From an uncultured Lachnospiraceae bacterium (GTDB taxonomy: Bacteria; Bacillota; Clostridia; Lachnospirales; Lachnospiraceae), in contig CANQDW010000004.1 in NCBI GenBank assembly GCA_947593975.1, positions 1 through 64,000 of the forward strand: a DNA stretch of 64,000 bases, given 5' to 3'. The notes beneath the pieces were generated by a model that was not told the DNA's origin, did no database searches, and saw nothing but the letters and a program-made list of their open reading frames with translations. Position numbers and translations under genes: made by a program. Positions 31,854 through 41,265 of this stretch are shown in pieces; positions within the stretch are counted from its first letter, which is position 1; each line of letters starts with the position of its first letter.

Positions 31854-32519
31854 ATGGATATATTAACAACAAAGGATTTAAAGAAAATCTATCGGACTCC
31901 GTCAGGCGAAGTGCGCGCCCTGGACGGAGTTTCTATTTCTGTAGAAGAGGGCGCGTTTGTTTCTGTTACGGGTTCGTCGGGAAGCGGAAAGACTACGCTT
32001 CTTAATATGCTCGGAGGCTTAGATAGCCCTACGGAGGGATCTGTTATCGTACGCGGGGAGGATATAAGCAAATTAAAGAACGACGAACTTACCGTGTTTC
32101 GGAGAAGGAATATCGGGTTTGTATTTCAGGATTACAATCTCGTTCCGGTGCTCAATGTGTATGAGAATATCATGCTTCCGCTCAGGCTGGATGGCAGAGA
32201 GGCCGATGATGCGTTTATTGAGCGCATTATCGATACGCTAAAGCTGTGCGACAAACTTGACAGTATGCCGTATATGCTGTCAGGCGGCCTGAAACAGCGC
32301 GCTGCGATCGCAAGGGCGCTGTCTGCGAAGCCGGCAGTGATACTTGCGGACGAGCCGACCGGAAACTTAGATTCCGTTACGGGAATGGAAGTAGTCGGCC
32401 TGATGAAATCCAGCGCGGAGCTGTTTCATCAGACTATTGTAGTCGTAACGCATAATGAAGAGATTGCGCAGATGACGGATTATATTATCAGGATCGAAGA
32501 CGGTAAGGTGAGGGGTTGA
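31854..32519 (+). CDS. ABC transporter ATP-binding protein (MacB/BceA type)
   Basis: 221 residues; ATG 31854 with CGGGAGGG upstream. Walker A GSSGSGKTTLLN, Q loop GFVFQDYNLVP, ABC signature LSGGLKQRAAIARAL, Walker B with D-loop VILADEPTGNLDS and switch His THNEE are all present. The signature carries LK where LSGGQQQR is usual, a tolerated change. It is the ATPase of the FtsX-type permease encoded four bases downstream. Members of this family expel or disassemble peptides or lipoproteins at the membrane; given the linked two-component genes, peptide-antibiotic resistance is the best guess. Confidence 0.94.
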   Translation: MDILTTKDLKKIYRTPSGEVRALDGVSISVEEGAFVSVTGSSGSGKTTLLNMLGGLDSPTEGSVIVRGEDISKLKNDELTVFRRRNIGFVFQDYNLVPVLNVYENIMLPLRLDGREADDAFIERIIDTLKLCDKLDSMPYMLSGGLKQRAAIARALSAKPAVILADEPTGNLDSVTGMEVVGLMKSSAELFHQTIVVVTHNEEIAQMTDYIIRIEDGKVRG

Positions 32520-32523
32520 AAGT

Positions 32524-35082
32524 ATGAAGAATAATAATAAAAAAGTAATAGTTCAGTTTGCCAAAAAGCAGTATAAAGCCGAGTTTAAGCGGCATATGGT
32601 CCTTATCTTCGCAGCTGCGTTTGCGGTAATGACGCTTTTTTCCGTATTCAGTTTTGCATACGGAAAACTTGAAACCGATATGCTGCGTGAAGCAAGGATG
32701 AGAGGCGCGGTATCGAATACGAAGCTTGAAGATGCCACAAAAGAACAGTATGAGCAGATAAAAAAGCTGCACTACGTTAAAGATGTCGGCAAATGCATAC
32801 AGTTTGGCAATTTATCCGTGTCAACATGCGCGGTACTTGACGACGCTGCGTGGGAAAAAATAAAAAAACCCGCATTTACGGATATATGCGGGACATATCC
32901 TAAAGAAAAAATGGAGATCATGCTTCCTGTGAGCGTACTTGACGCAATGCAGATAAAAGAACCGTATGTGGGCATGAAAGTACACGCAGGCATTTCCTTT
33001 TTTGATGAGAACGCTAAAGCCGGGGAATATGACTTCGTTTTGTCAGGATACTATACGGAATATATCGACACTGTGCGGTACGGACTTCCGGAGACGTATT
33101 TTTCCAAGGAGTTCCTTGATTCTGTGAGCGGCACCGGCTATCCCGATATGACGCTGTATATCAGGCAGAATGACACAATGAGCGGGATAGATGCCGAGAA
33201 CGCGCTCTATCGCGATGTTGAAACGCGCGATGTAAACCAGCAGTTTCTGGGATATGACACGGCGGCGGGAAAGGCGTTTTTTACTCTGGCGGGAGGATTT
33301 GATACAGCGCTTATACTTGCGGTTGTTATCTTGATTAGCGCAGGGCTTCTCATATATAATGTGCTTCATATCTCTTTTCAGAGTAATGTGCGCGGATACG
33401 GACTTCTAAAGACTATCGGAACGACAAAAAAGCAGCTTAAGGATATTGCGCGCCTGCAGATCAAAAAGGACGTCTTATACGGAAGCCTGATCGGAATGAC
33501 CGCGGGTATACTTATTGCGCTTGTACTTATCCCGGCGCTGTTATCAAGGATGTATCTGTACGGATTCGGAAGCGCTGCGGGGATGATAACTTTCCATCCG
33601 CTTTTTCTTGCGGCTTCGGTCATTTTTGTTGGCATAGCCGCATATTTTTGTTCCATGCTCGCCGTAAGGCGCACGCTTAAGCTTACGCCCGTAGAGGCGA
33701 TGGGCTATATGGAAAATATTGGCGGCGTAAACTTAAGGAAAAAGAGTATCCGCAAAAAAAGGCATATTGTTTCCGTGCCGTATATGGCGTGGCGCAATAT
33801 CCTCCGGTTTAAAAAGCGTTTCTTTATCAGCGCCGCATGCCTTAGCCTTGGATTTATAGTATCGCTTGGCATAATTATGATTTCTAAAGGTGTGGATACA
33901 AAAAATGAAATCGAATACGATCTGCCTGATATCTCTGTCATAACAAGGATGAATGAAAATTTTTATCAGTCATATAAACCGTGCGATATTTTCCCGGACA
34001 GCCTGATAAACCGTATACAGGCGGTCTGCGAAAACCAAAACTGCGTTGTCGAAAGAGGAGGCTTTGGGGAGATAGCGGTAGAAAACGAAGTGTTTGACCC
34101 GGTACGGGAAGGCATGGATACGTCAATCTATTTTTACCGCATGCCGTGCACGGTCCAGATCAAGAGCGATGAATACTTAAGCCGATTAAAGGCATTTGCG
34201 GAAGAACAGGGACTGTATCTTGACGTGGATCCCGTACTTAACGGCGATGGCGTGATATTTCTCCATGACCATAGGCTTTCCCATGAAGGTATTGAGATGA
34301 GTAAAGATACGATCGGAAAGACGTTGGAAATATATGGCGAAAATAATACAAAAGCGGATATGCGTTTTTGCGGTTATCTGGATATAAGGCAGGAAAACCT
34401 GCCTGACATCAATAATACCTGGATGAGCGGAAACGGCGTTTTTCTTATTGTAAGCGAAAAAGGGTTTGGGAATATACCGGTAACGAAACAAAACTTTCTC
34501 GTGAATATATGCGCGGACGCTGACAAAAGGGCCGCCCTGGGACGCGAAGTAAAAAAACTTACCGAAGAGTATAACAGCCTGTATCCTCCGGATGAATACG
34601 GCAATCAGGATTTCAGAACGCTTGATATACAGCTTAAAACCGATATCCTGCAGGAAATGAGGGATTATATCGTTTCAAACAGGCTGGCGCTCGGAGCCTT
34701 ATGCGCGGTTTTGCTCCTTATGGGCATCGTTAATTATATGGATGTGGAGATTGCGGGTATTTCCATAAGGAAAAAAGAACTTGCGGTAATGGAAAGCATA
34801 GGGCTTACGGGAAAGCAGCTTAAGCGGATGCTGATCCTTGAGGGAGTTTTTTACAGTACGATAATTACGGCGATTACAGGATTTTTCGGCGGAGGGATTT
34901 TATTTCTGGCGGGAAGGATAATGAGTAAAAGGATGGATTATTTTGTGTTCCGCTATCCGATCGCGGAATTTATCGTCTGCGCCGTAGCGCTGTTTATTTC
35001 ATGCGCCGTCATCGTGCTTTTGCTGTATCAATGGTACGGCAAAAGGAGCGTTTCCGAAAAGCTTAGGATGTATACGGATTAA
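32524..35082 (+). CDS. FtsX-type ABC transporter permease
   Basis: 852 residues; ATG 32524, four bases after the ATPase stop. The first TM helix is about 24-45 (LIFAAAFAVMTLFSVFSFAY), followed by an external domain. A cluster of three helices is near 260-390 (ALILAVVILISAGLLIYNVL). After VPYMAWRNILRFKKR comes a further TM, a second external domain of about 260 residues, and the last three TMs (LGALCAVLLLMGIVNYMDV; FYSTIITAITGFFGGGILFL; CAVALFISCAVIVLLLYQW). Two FtsX domains in one protein with large external parts is like BceB, although that has one external loop; the two-loop layout is closer to YtrF/YknZ-type long permeases. It works with the preceding ATPase. Confidence 0.88.
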   Translation: MKNNNKKVIVQFAKKQYKAEFKRHMVLIFAAAFAVMTLFSVFSFAYGKLETDMLREARMRGAVSNTKLEDATKEQYEQIKKLHYVKDVGKCIQFGNLSVSTCAVLDDAAWEKIKKPAFTDICGTYPKEKMEIMLPVSVLDAMQIKEPYVGMKVHAGISFFDENAKAGEYDFVLSGYYTEYIDTVRYGLPETYFSKEFLDSVSGTGYPDMTLYIRQNDTMSGIDAENALYRDVETRDVNQQFLGYDTAAGKAFFTLAGGFDTALILAVVILISAGLLIYNVLHISFQSNVRGYGLLKTIGTTKKQLKDIARLQIKKDVLYGSLIGMTAGILIALVLIPALLSRMYLYGFGSAAGMITFHPLFLAASVIFVGIAAYFCSMLAVRRTLKLTPVEAMGYMENIGGVNLRKKSIRKKRHIVSVPYMAWRNILRFKKRFFISAACLSLGFIVSLGIIMISKGVDTKNEIEYDLPDISVITRMNENFYQSYKPCDIFPDSLINRIQAVCENQNCVVERGGFGEIAVENEVFDPVREGMDTSIYFYRMPCTVQIKSDEYLSRLKAFAEEQGLYLDVDPVLNGDGVIFLHDHRLSHEGIEMSKDTIGKTLEIYGENNTKADMRFCGYLDIRQENLPDINNTWMSGNGVFLIVSEKGFGNIPVTKQNFLVNICADADKRAALGREVKKLTEEYNSLYPPDEYGNQDFRTLDIQLKTDILQEMRDYIVSNRLALGALCAVLLLMGIVNYMDVEIAGISIRKKELAVMESIGLTGKQLKRMLILEGVFYSTIITAITGFFGGGILFLAGRIMSKRMDYFVFRYPIAEFIVCAVALFISCAVIVLLLYQWYGKRSVSEKLRMYTD

Positions 35083-35097
35083 AAATCATAAATATAC

Positions 35098-35126
35098 TTG
35101 CACAAATGTCCGGTAAAGTGTAAAAT
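35098..35126 (+). promoter_or_regulatory. Possible cysK promoter
   Basis: TTGCAC at 35098-35103 and TAAAAT at 35121-35126 are 17 bases apart. The -10 matches 5/6 and the -35 only 3/6, so the match is moderate. No riboswitch-like or T-box leader was recognised before cysK. Confidence 0.4.
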
Positions 35127-35180
35127 CTAATTGATTATATAAAAGAACCTGAAATATGGTCATTGAAAGGGAATATTAGG

Positions 35181-36107
35181 ATGTTTTATGAAAATATACT
35201 GGATGCGATAGGCAATACCCCGATCATCAGGCTGAACCGTATGACAAACCCGGACGATGCAAGGATACTTGTCAAATTTGAAGGCTTGAATGTGGGCGGT
35301 TCGATTAAAACGAGAACTGCCTACAATATGATATGCGCAGCTGAAGAAAAGGGAATCCTGAAACCTGATTCTATAATAGTAGAACCTACGAGCGGCAATC
35401 AGGGAATAGGCCTTGCGCTTGTTGGCGCGGTGAAAGGGTATAAGACGATAATAATCATGCCGGACTCGGTAAGCAAGGAAAGAAAGATGCTTGTAGAACA
35501 TTATGGGGCGGAAGTTATACTGGTGCACGATAAGGGAAATATCGGCGACTGTATCGATGAGTGTATACAAAAGGCGGATGAGATGGGAAAGAGCGATCCG
35601 CGCGTTTACATACCGCAGCAGTTTGAAAACGATGCGAACCCGCAGGCGCATAAGATACATACCGGTATTGAGATACTAAAACAAGTAGACGGACCTATAG
35701 ACGGTTTCTGTTCGGGAATAGGAACCGGCGGAACGATCACGGGAATCGGAGAGACGCTAAAGAAGGTCAATCCGGACATTACGATATGGGCAGTAGAACC
35801 CGAAAACGCCGCGATATTGGCAGGAGGTACCGTCGGCGCGCATATCCAGATGGGAATAGGCGACGGGGTGATCCCGGGAGTGCTGAATCAGAACATCTAT
35901 GAAGATATAGTCGTTATATCGGATAAAGAGGCGCTTCAGACTGCTAAAGACCTCGCACGTTATGAAGGGATCATGTGCGGCATCTCAAGCGGCACCAATG
36001 TGGCGGCTGCGCTTAAGCTGGCGCGCAGGCTTGGAAAAGGAAAGACAGTGGTGACGGTTCTGCCGGATACTGCGGAGAGATATTTTTCTACGCCTTTGTT
36101 TGAGTAA
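35181..36107 (+). CDS. cysK: Cysteine synthase A (O-acetylserine sulfhydrylase)
   Basis: 308 residues from ATG 35181; GAAAGGG lies about nine bases upstream. It begins MFYENILDAIGNTPIIRLNR. The pyridoxal phosphate Lys is K43 in GGSIKTRTAYNM, the substrate loop is EPTSGNQGIGLA, and the phosphate-binding loop is GIGTGGTITGIG. It makes L-cysteine from O-acetylserine and sulfide in the cytosol. No cysE or sulfate genes lie nearby; it is followed 24 bases later by a DegV gene, possibly in the same transcript. Confidence 0.94.
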   Translation: MFYENILDAIGNTPIIRLNRMTNPDDARILVKFEGLNVGGSIKTRTAYNMICAAEEKGILKPDSIIVEPTSGNQGIGLALVGAVKGYKTIIIMPDSVSKERKMLVEHYGAEVILVHDKGNIGDCIDECIQKADEMGKSDPRVYIPQQFENDANPQAHKIHTGIEILKQVDGPIDGFCSGIGTGGTITGIGETLKKVNPDITIWAVEPENAAILAGGTVGAHIQMGIGDGVIPGVLNQNIYEDIVVISDKEALQTAKDLARYEGIMCGISSGTNVAAALKLARRLGKGKTVVTVLPDTAERYFSTPLFE

Positions 36108-36131
36108 AATATAAAAAGAAAGAGGTATTTT

Positions 36132-37031
36132 ATGGGGGACTATATAATAAGCTGTTCGTCAACCGCGGATCTGTCGAAAGAGCATTTTGAAAAAAGGGAT
36201 ATAAAGTATATATGTTTTCATTTTGAGCTTGACGGGAAACAGTATACTGACGATCTGGGGCAGTCTATTGCGTTTGAAGATTTCTACAGGGCTATGGAAA
36301 ACGGCGCGATGACGAGGACGTCGCAGATCAATGCGGATGAATTTGAAGAACATTTTGAAAAATACGTTTCCTGCGGGAAGGACCTTATCCATGTGAGCTT
36401 GTCGTCGGGGATTTCGGGCGTGGTCAATTCCGCGATGATCGCAAAGGCAAACCTTTCTGAAAAATATCCCGACAGAAAAATATATGTTGTCGATTCTCTT
36501 GCCGCATCGTCGGGCTATGGACTGCTTATGGATAAAATGGCGGATCTGCGCGATGAAGGCATGGGTATAGAAGAACTGTACAATTGGGTTATGGATAACA
36601 GGCTTGGCGTACAGCACTGGTTCTTTTCAACCGACCTGAAATATTATGTGCGCGGCGGAAGGATATCAAAGGCAGCAGGATTTTTCGGCGGAGCGCTGAA
36701 TATATGTCCGCTTCTTAATGTGGATAATGAAGGAAAGCTCATACCGCGCATGAAGATAAGGACTAAGAAGAAAGTTATCCGCGCCATAGCGGACATGATG
36801 GAAGAAAATGCTAAGGACGGACTTGATTATTCAGGCAAATGTTATATATCGCATTCCGCCTGTATAGACGACGCCAAAGCCGTGGCTAAGCTTGTTGAGG
36901 AAAGATTCCCAAATATTAACGGAAAGGTCCTGATCAATAATATAGGGACTACGATAGGAAGCCATACAGGACCGGGAACGGTAGCGTTGTTTTTCTGGGG
37001 AAACGGCTTAAACAGGGATTATACGTCTTGA
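36132..37031 (+). CDS. DegV family fatty-acid-binding protein
   Basis: 299 residues; ATG 36132 with AAAGAGGTATTTT upstream. Typical DegV/EDD signatures: DYIISCSSTADLSKEHF at the start, RTSQINADEFEEHFEKYV, the LSSGISGVVNSA loop and the tail SHTGPGTVALFFWGN. DegV proteins bind a fatty acid and, as FakB, present it to the kinase FakA. FakA is not in the window. The protein is cytosolic. A hairpin terminator follows. Confidence 0.93.
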   Translation: MGDYIISCSSTADLSKEHFEKRDIKYICFHFELDGKQYTDDLGQSIAFEDFYRAMENGAMTRTSQINADEFEEHFEKYVSCGKDLIHVSLSSGISGVVNSAMIAKANLSEKYPDRKIYVVDSLAASSGYGLLMDKMADLRDEGMGIEELYNWVMDNRLGVQHWFFSTDLKYYVRGGRISKAAGFFGGALNICPLLNVDNEGKLIPRMKIRTKKKVIRAIADMMEENAKDGLDYSGKCYISHSACIDDAKAVAKLVEERFPNINGKVLINNIGTTIGSHTGPGTVALFFWGNGLNRDYTS

Positions 37032-37043
37032 ATGAAAGTATGT

Positions 37044-37087
37044 AATATGGAGCGCTGCCGCTTTGGCTGAAGCTCCATATTTGTTGT
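37044..37087 (+). terminator. Terminator after the DegV gene
   Basis: AATATGGAGC (37044-37053) pairs with GCTCCATATT (37072-37081), ten perfect base pairs around an 18-base loop, followed by TTGTTGT. On the minus strand it would serve the DUF1540 gene, whose stop is just downstream. Confidence 0.7.
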
Positions 37088-37101
37088 ACCGCTTAAAAAG
37101 A

Positions 37102-37287
37102 TCATTCAGCTTTCATCTTGAAAGATTCGCAGTCAGTACATTCTACTTGTGTAGGATTGCTTTCGTGCGTGCCAATCTGGATTTTGTCCAATGAACAATA
37201 GTCGGCAGTCTGGCAGTGATGCGCGCAGTTGTTTATTGTGCACTGAATAGATTCATTTTTTTCGGTATTGCAGTTATCGCAGGACAT
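37102..37287 (-). CDS. DUF1540 cysteine-rich small protein
   Basis: 61 residues on the minus strand; AAAGGAGGTGACAAA precedes the ATG. The pattern C-x4-C...HC-x6-C-x(n)-IGTHES...CTDCESF is that of DUF1540, which is common in sporulating and anaerobic Firmicutes and probably binds a metal through its conserved Cys and His residues. About ten Cys and His are present in 61 residues. It is divergent from the flanking plus-strand genes. Function is unknown. Confidence 0.85.
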   Translation of the reverse strand: MSCDNCNTEKNESIQCTINNCAHHCQTADYCSLDKIQIGTHESNPTQVECTDCESFKMKAE

Positions 37288-37393
37288 TTTGTCACCTCCT
37301 TTGGCTTATTTATATATAGTATTGCCTTTATTGCGATTAATATAATAGCCGATTTAAAATAATTTTTAGGATATGTTTTTGGGAAGTGTTTTT

Positions 37394-38287
37394 ATGAAGA
37401 TAAGAAACGGCAGGTTTTCGCGTTTCGCCATATGTGCGGTAACGGCTGCATTTTTGATGTTTGCCGGCTGCGCGTATGAAAAAACGGATATTTCTTATAA
37501 TACCGCGGAATGTGACTTAAGCGATATACCTGAATTTGACGGCGAACCGTATGAAGTGTTAAACGGGAATATACCTGAGTTTGATGAAGAGGATTATACT
37601 ACGGAAGCGTTTGAAGAGTACAGCAAAAAGGACAGCCTCGGAAGATGCGGTACGGCGTATGCAAATATATGCGAGGAGATCATGCCCGATAAAAAAAGGG
37701 AAGATATAGGCATGGTCAAACCGTCGGGATGGCATACCGTAAAATATGACTGCGTGGACGGACTGTATCTGTACAACAGATGCCATTTGATAGGTTATCA
37801 GCTTTCGGGCGAAAACGACAATGACAGAAACCTTATAACCGGGACAAGGTATATGAACGTACAGGGCATGCTGCCGTTTGAAAATATGGTTGACGATTAT
37901 GTTGAAGATACGGGAAACCATGTTTTATACAGAGTAACGCCGGTATATGAGGGAGACGACCTTGTGGCAAGCGGCGTGCAGATGGAAGGCTGGTCGGTAG
38001 AAGACGAAGGCGAGGGCATATGCTATAACGTCTTTGTATATAACAGCCAGCCGGGCGTCGATATAGATTACGCAACGGGTGACAGCAGGCTTTCGGAGGA
38101 TGAGCCCGCGCAGGATGAGGAGCAAAAAGAAAGCGGATACGTGCTTAATACCAATACAAAGAAATTCCATTATAGTTCATGTGAAAGCGTATCTTCTATA
38201 TCGGAGTATAATAAAGAGATCTCATATGAGAGCAGACAAAAGCTTATAGATGAAGGTTATTCCCCGTGCGGAAGGTGCAGGCCTTAA
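37394..38287 (+). CDS. Lipoprotein DNA/RNA non-specific endonuclease with Ada-like zinc tail
   Basis: 297 residues from ATG 37394 (GGGAAG upstream). The signal ends with the lipobox FAGC (Cys near residue 23), so the protein is attached outside. The nuclease domain has YNRCHLIGYQLSGENDNDRN, where His is the general base as in the DRGH-type beta-beta-alpha-metal nucleases, then LITGTRYMNVQGML. The C-terminal VLNTNTKKFHYSSCESV...GYSPCGRCRP is a four-Cys zinc-binding module often attached to secreted nucleases of this kind. It likely degrades extracellular DNA for food or uptake. It may be co-transcribed with folA. Confidence 0.88.
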   Translation: MKIRNGRFSRFAICAVTAAFLMFAGCAYEKTDISYNTAECDLSDIPEFDGEPYEVLNGNIPEFDEEDYTTEAFEEYSKKDSLGRCGTAYANICEEIMPDKKREDIGMVKPSGWHTVKYDCVDGLYLYNRCHLIGYQLSGENDNDRNLITGTRYMNVQGMLPFENMVDDYVEDTGNHVLYRVTPVYEGDDLVASGVQMEGWSVEDEGEGICYNVFVYNSQPGVDIDYATGDSRLSEDEPAQDEEQKESGYVLNTNTKKFHYSSCESVSSISEYNKEISYESRQKLIDEGYSPCGRCRP

Positions 38288-38314
38288 CATAAGCGTATGG
38301 ATAAGAGGGATATT

Positions 38315-38803
38315 ATGATAGCTGTGATAGCGGCGTATTCAAAGAACAGCAGGGCCATTGGCAGAAACGGCAAACTTATATGGGATATTCCTTCGGATAA
38401 GCAAAGGTTTAGAAAGCTTACCTGGGGAAATGTAGTCATAATGGGAAGAAAGACTTATGAGGAAATAGGAACTCCTCTGCGCGGCAGGATGAATATTGTG
38501 CTTTCAAAGAGCGCGCTTTATTCGGACGAAAATCTTACTTCCGCCGTTTCCTTAAAAGAAGCGCTTGATATATGCGAAAAAGACGCCTCCTTAAAAGAAA
38601 AAAAGATCTTTATATGCGGCGGGCAAAGCGTATATGCGGAGGCGATGCCTTTTGCAAACGAACTGTACCTGTCGGTAATTGACGGGGAGTATGAAGGCGA
38701 CGCGCATTTCCCGGAGTTTGACGAGCGTATGTATGAATGTGTATATAAGGAGCATATTAAAGAGGCTGTGCCTTATACGTTTTATAAGTATATAAAAAGA
38801 TAA
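38315..38803 (+). CDS. folA: Dihydrofolate reductase
   Basis: 162 residues; ATG 38315 with GAGGG six bases upstream (an ATG at 38297 in frame is less likely). IAVIAAYSKNSRAIGRNGKL is the N-terminal strand and Met20-like loop; the catalytic acid is in LIWDIPSDKQRFRKLT (Asp), and the NADPH-binding segment reads VVIMGRKTYEEIG and FICGGQSVYAEAM. It reduces dihydrofolate to tetrahydrofolate. No thymidylate synthase is adjacent. It is short by a few residues relative to E. coli FolA but complete. Confidence 0.93.
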   Translation: MIAVIAAYSKNSRAIGRNGKLIWDIPSDKQRFRKLTWGNVVIMGRKTYEEIGTPLRGRMNIVLSKSALYSDENLTSAVSLKEALDICEKDASLKEKKIFICGGQSVYAEAMPFANELYLSVIDGEYEGDAHFPEFDERMYECVYKEHIKEAVPYTFYKYIKR

Positions 38804-38826
38804 ATTAAAAAGTTGTCCTAAAATCA

Positions 38827-38871
38827 CACCTTACGGCATATGATTATAATTAGAGTATATGCTGTAAGGTG
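38827..38871 (+). repeat. Inverted repeat overlapping the ribosome site of the SpoIID-like gene
   Basis: CACCTTACGGCATAT (38827-38841) is the complement of 38857-38871 with 14 of 15 matches. The right arm includes the putative ribosome site TAAGGTG, seven bases before the ATG. The 15-base loop has TATAAT (38845-38850). It may be a DNA operator around a promoter or an RNA stem that hides the ribosome site. Confidence 0.6.
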
Positions 38872-38877
38872 ATTTTT

Positions 38878-41265
38878 ATGCGAAAAAAACGGATCGTAGT
38901 GATAATAATGGCGGCGGCTATGTTTATGATATTTGCGGCAAGGGTTGCGGATATAGTAAAAAACAGGATATATGATAATAAGAGTACGGCGGGGATAGGG
39001 ATAGACAACGTATATATACCGAGGGCGCTTGCGGCGAAGATGCTTGCGCTCCTTAAGTATTCCCATAATGAGATCGCGGGGATAGAACCAGAAGAAACGT
39101 ATACGGACGCAGACGGCGGGGAGTGGTACGATAAATATTTTGCGGCGTCAGGCATGCTTGGGATAGACTGGGGAGATAAAAAGTGCAGGCCGCAGGATGA
39201 GCTGACCTGCGGGGAATGTATAGATATAGTAAGCGAAATGACAAATGATGCGGACGGAAAGACAGCGGAAGAGATAAAAAAGATCCTCGGTAAGTTTGAA
39301 TATGATGAAAAGATAAGCGCGGCCAAATGGCTTGCCGTGTATGAAGCTATACCTTCTTTGGCGGGAGATGGAAGTGATTACAGAAAGATCTTAAAAGAAG
39401 ATCTGTTTTTGCTGTCGCTTCTTGATAAAGAAGACAACTCCTGGGAAGCCGCCACCGGTTCCGGGGCGTATCATTTTGACGGGTTCGCCCTGGATGCGTA
39501 TGCAAACAGGACGCTAAGCGTATTATCCGACGGAAATGAGATCATATATATATACGGCATATCCGAAAAAGATACGGTTATACAAAATGCCTGGATCGAC
39601 AGCATAAAGGGCGAGCAGATGATACTATATTATTCGGGCGTATTTGCGGAATTTTCGTTGAGCGATGAGCTTAAGGAAAATATCCCGGCTGTGAATGATA
39701 CGGTTGCCGACGTTACGATATCCTCTGACAGGATTACCGGTGTAAAAGTAAAAGGCGAGCGTGTAAACGACAGGATACTGTCGGTAAATGACAGTTCTAT
39801 TGAAACGGCTTCATACGGAAACCTGATGTTTGCGGATAATTATAAGATATACGGGATATACGGAGAGATAAAACAGCTCGGGATATCAGACATAAGCGTA
39901 GGATATCAGGTGTCCGATATCGTTATCGATGATAATACGGTATGCGCCGTTCTTGTTAAGGGGCAGGTTGCGCCCGCAAATATAAGGGTAGCGATAATGA
40001 CAACGGGATATAAGGGATATTATCACAAAAAAGCCGTTATAGCGTCTGATATGGGTATGAAGATTTTGGTAAACGGGACCGAGAACCATTACGCGGCGGG
40101 CGAAGAGGCGGCCTTTAACGCGGATAACGAGCTCCTTAAACAGGGCAGGGTAACGATCGCTCCCGAAAACGGCGGCAGGCTTTTGTTAAAAAGCGTAAAA
40201 AGAAACGGTAAAGCGCATTATTACAGGGGAACTGTTGAACTGCGGCTTACCGATAACGGGATAACGGTAATAAATGAACTTTCAATAGATGAGTATCTGT
40301 ACGCCGTAGTGCCGAGCGAGATGCCCGTATCTTACAATATAGAAGCACTTAAGGCCCAGGCGGTATGCGCGAGGAGTTATGCCTACAGGCAGGTAATGTC
40401 GGGCGGTATATTGGAACTCGGAGCCCATGTGGATGACAGTACGGCATACCAGGTATATAACAATACGCCCGAAACGCCCGAATCAATAGAAGCGGTAAAC
40501 CAAACTTCCGGCTGCGTGCTCACTTATAACGGGGATATAGTAAGCGCCTATTATTTTTCAACTTCCTGCGGATATACCGCAAACGGTTCCGACGTATGGT
40601 TTGGGATGAAGGATGTAGGATATTTGAGCGCATTGCTGCAAAACGATATGCCGACGGATGCGGCCTATGATATGTCTGACGAAAAAACATTTAAGGATTT
40701 TATGGATAATAAACCCGTGTCTACATACGACGCATCGTTTCCGTGGTACAGATGGGAAGTGCGGCTTAGCGAAAGCATGGCGCGCTCGTCGTTTGAAAGA
40801 TCGGTTAAGGCAAGGTACGCCGTAAATCCGTCTCTTATCCTTACAAAAGACGAAAATGGAAATTATATAAGCAGCCGGATTGACGGGATAGGAAAGATTA
40901 AGAATATAAAAGTCGGCAGACGTTCGGACGGGGGCATCATAACTTCGCTCATAATAAAAGGAAGCAAAAAAACGGTAAAGATACTGTCGGAATATAATAT
41001 CAGGCTGCTTCTTGCCCCGACGGATTCGGTTATAAAAAGAAACGACAGGAGTACGGTTAACGGGCTTTCGCTTCTGCCAAGCGCATTTTTCTATATCGAT
41101 ACCACGACAGAAAACGGCGAAAAAGTATTCGTGCTTCACGGCGGCGGATACGGGCACGGCGTCGGGATGAGCCAGAACGGAGCCGGCAAAATGGCGGAAA
41201 GCGGTTATGCGTATACGGATATACTTGAACACTATTATAAGGGATGCATTGTGGAAAAACGTTAG
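38878..41265 (+). CDS. SpoIID/LytB-domain protein with long N-terminal region
   Basis: 795 residues; ATG 38878. Residues 4-23 (RIVVIIMAAAMFMIFAARV) are an anchor or signal. About residues 30-430 are an extracellular region of unknown fold with beta-rich segments. The SpoIID domain is about 440-795: INELSIDEYLYAVVPSEMP, EALKAQAVCARSYAYRQ, VSAYYFSTSCGYTANG and the terminal GGGYGHGVGMSQNGAGKMA. SpoIID domains cut glycan strands denuded of peptides; in this longer type the role is likely cell-wall or germination related. It overlaps the convergent BrkB gene by four bases, with no terminator between. Confidence 0.85.
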   Translation: MRKKRIVVIIMAAAMFMIFAARVADIVKNRIYDNKSTAGIGIDNVYIPRALAAKMLALLKYSHNEIAGIEPEETYTDADGGEWYDKYFAASGMLGIDWGDKKCRPQDELTCGECIDIVSEMTNDADGKTAEEIKKILGKFEYDEKISAAKWLAVYEAIPSLAGDGSDYRKILKEDLFLLSLLDKEDNSWEAATGSGAYHFDGFALDAYANRTLSVLSDGNEIIYIYGISEKDTVIQNAWIDSIKGEQMILYYSGVFAEFSLSDELKENIPAVNDTVADVTISSDRITGVKVKGERVNDRILSVNDSSIETASYGNLMFADNYKIYGIYGEIKQLGISDISVGYQVSDIVIDDNTVCAVLVKGQVAPANIRVAIMTTGYKGYYHKKAVIASDMGMKILVNGTENHYAAGEEAAFNADNELLKQGRVTIAPENGGRLLLKSVKRNGKAHYYRGTVELRLTDNGITVINELSIDEYLYAVVPSEMPVSYNIEALKAQAVCARSYAYRQVMSGGILELGAHVDDSTAYQVYNNTPETPESIEAVNQTSGCVLTYNGDIVSAYYFSTSCGYTANGSDVWFGMKDVGYLSALLQNDMPTDAAYDMSDEKTFKDFMDNKPVSTYDASFPWYRWEVRLSESMARSSFERSVKARYAVNPSLILTKDENGNYISSRIDGIGKIKNIKVGRRSDGGIITSLIIKGSKKTVKILSEYNIRLLLAPTDSVIKRNDRSTVNGLSLLPSAFFYIDTTTENGEKVFVLHGGGYGHGVGMSQNGAGKMAESGYAYTDILEHYYKGCIVEKR

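Noticed and set aside
38813-38850. TTGTCC and TATAAT as a promoter for the SpoIID-like gene
   Set aside because: The spacing is 26 bases, too long for a standard promoter; only the TATAAT within the hairpin loop remains as a weak candidate.
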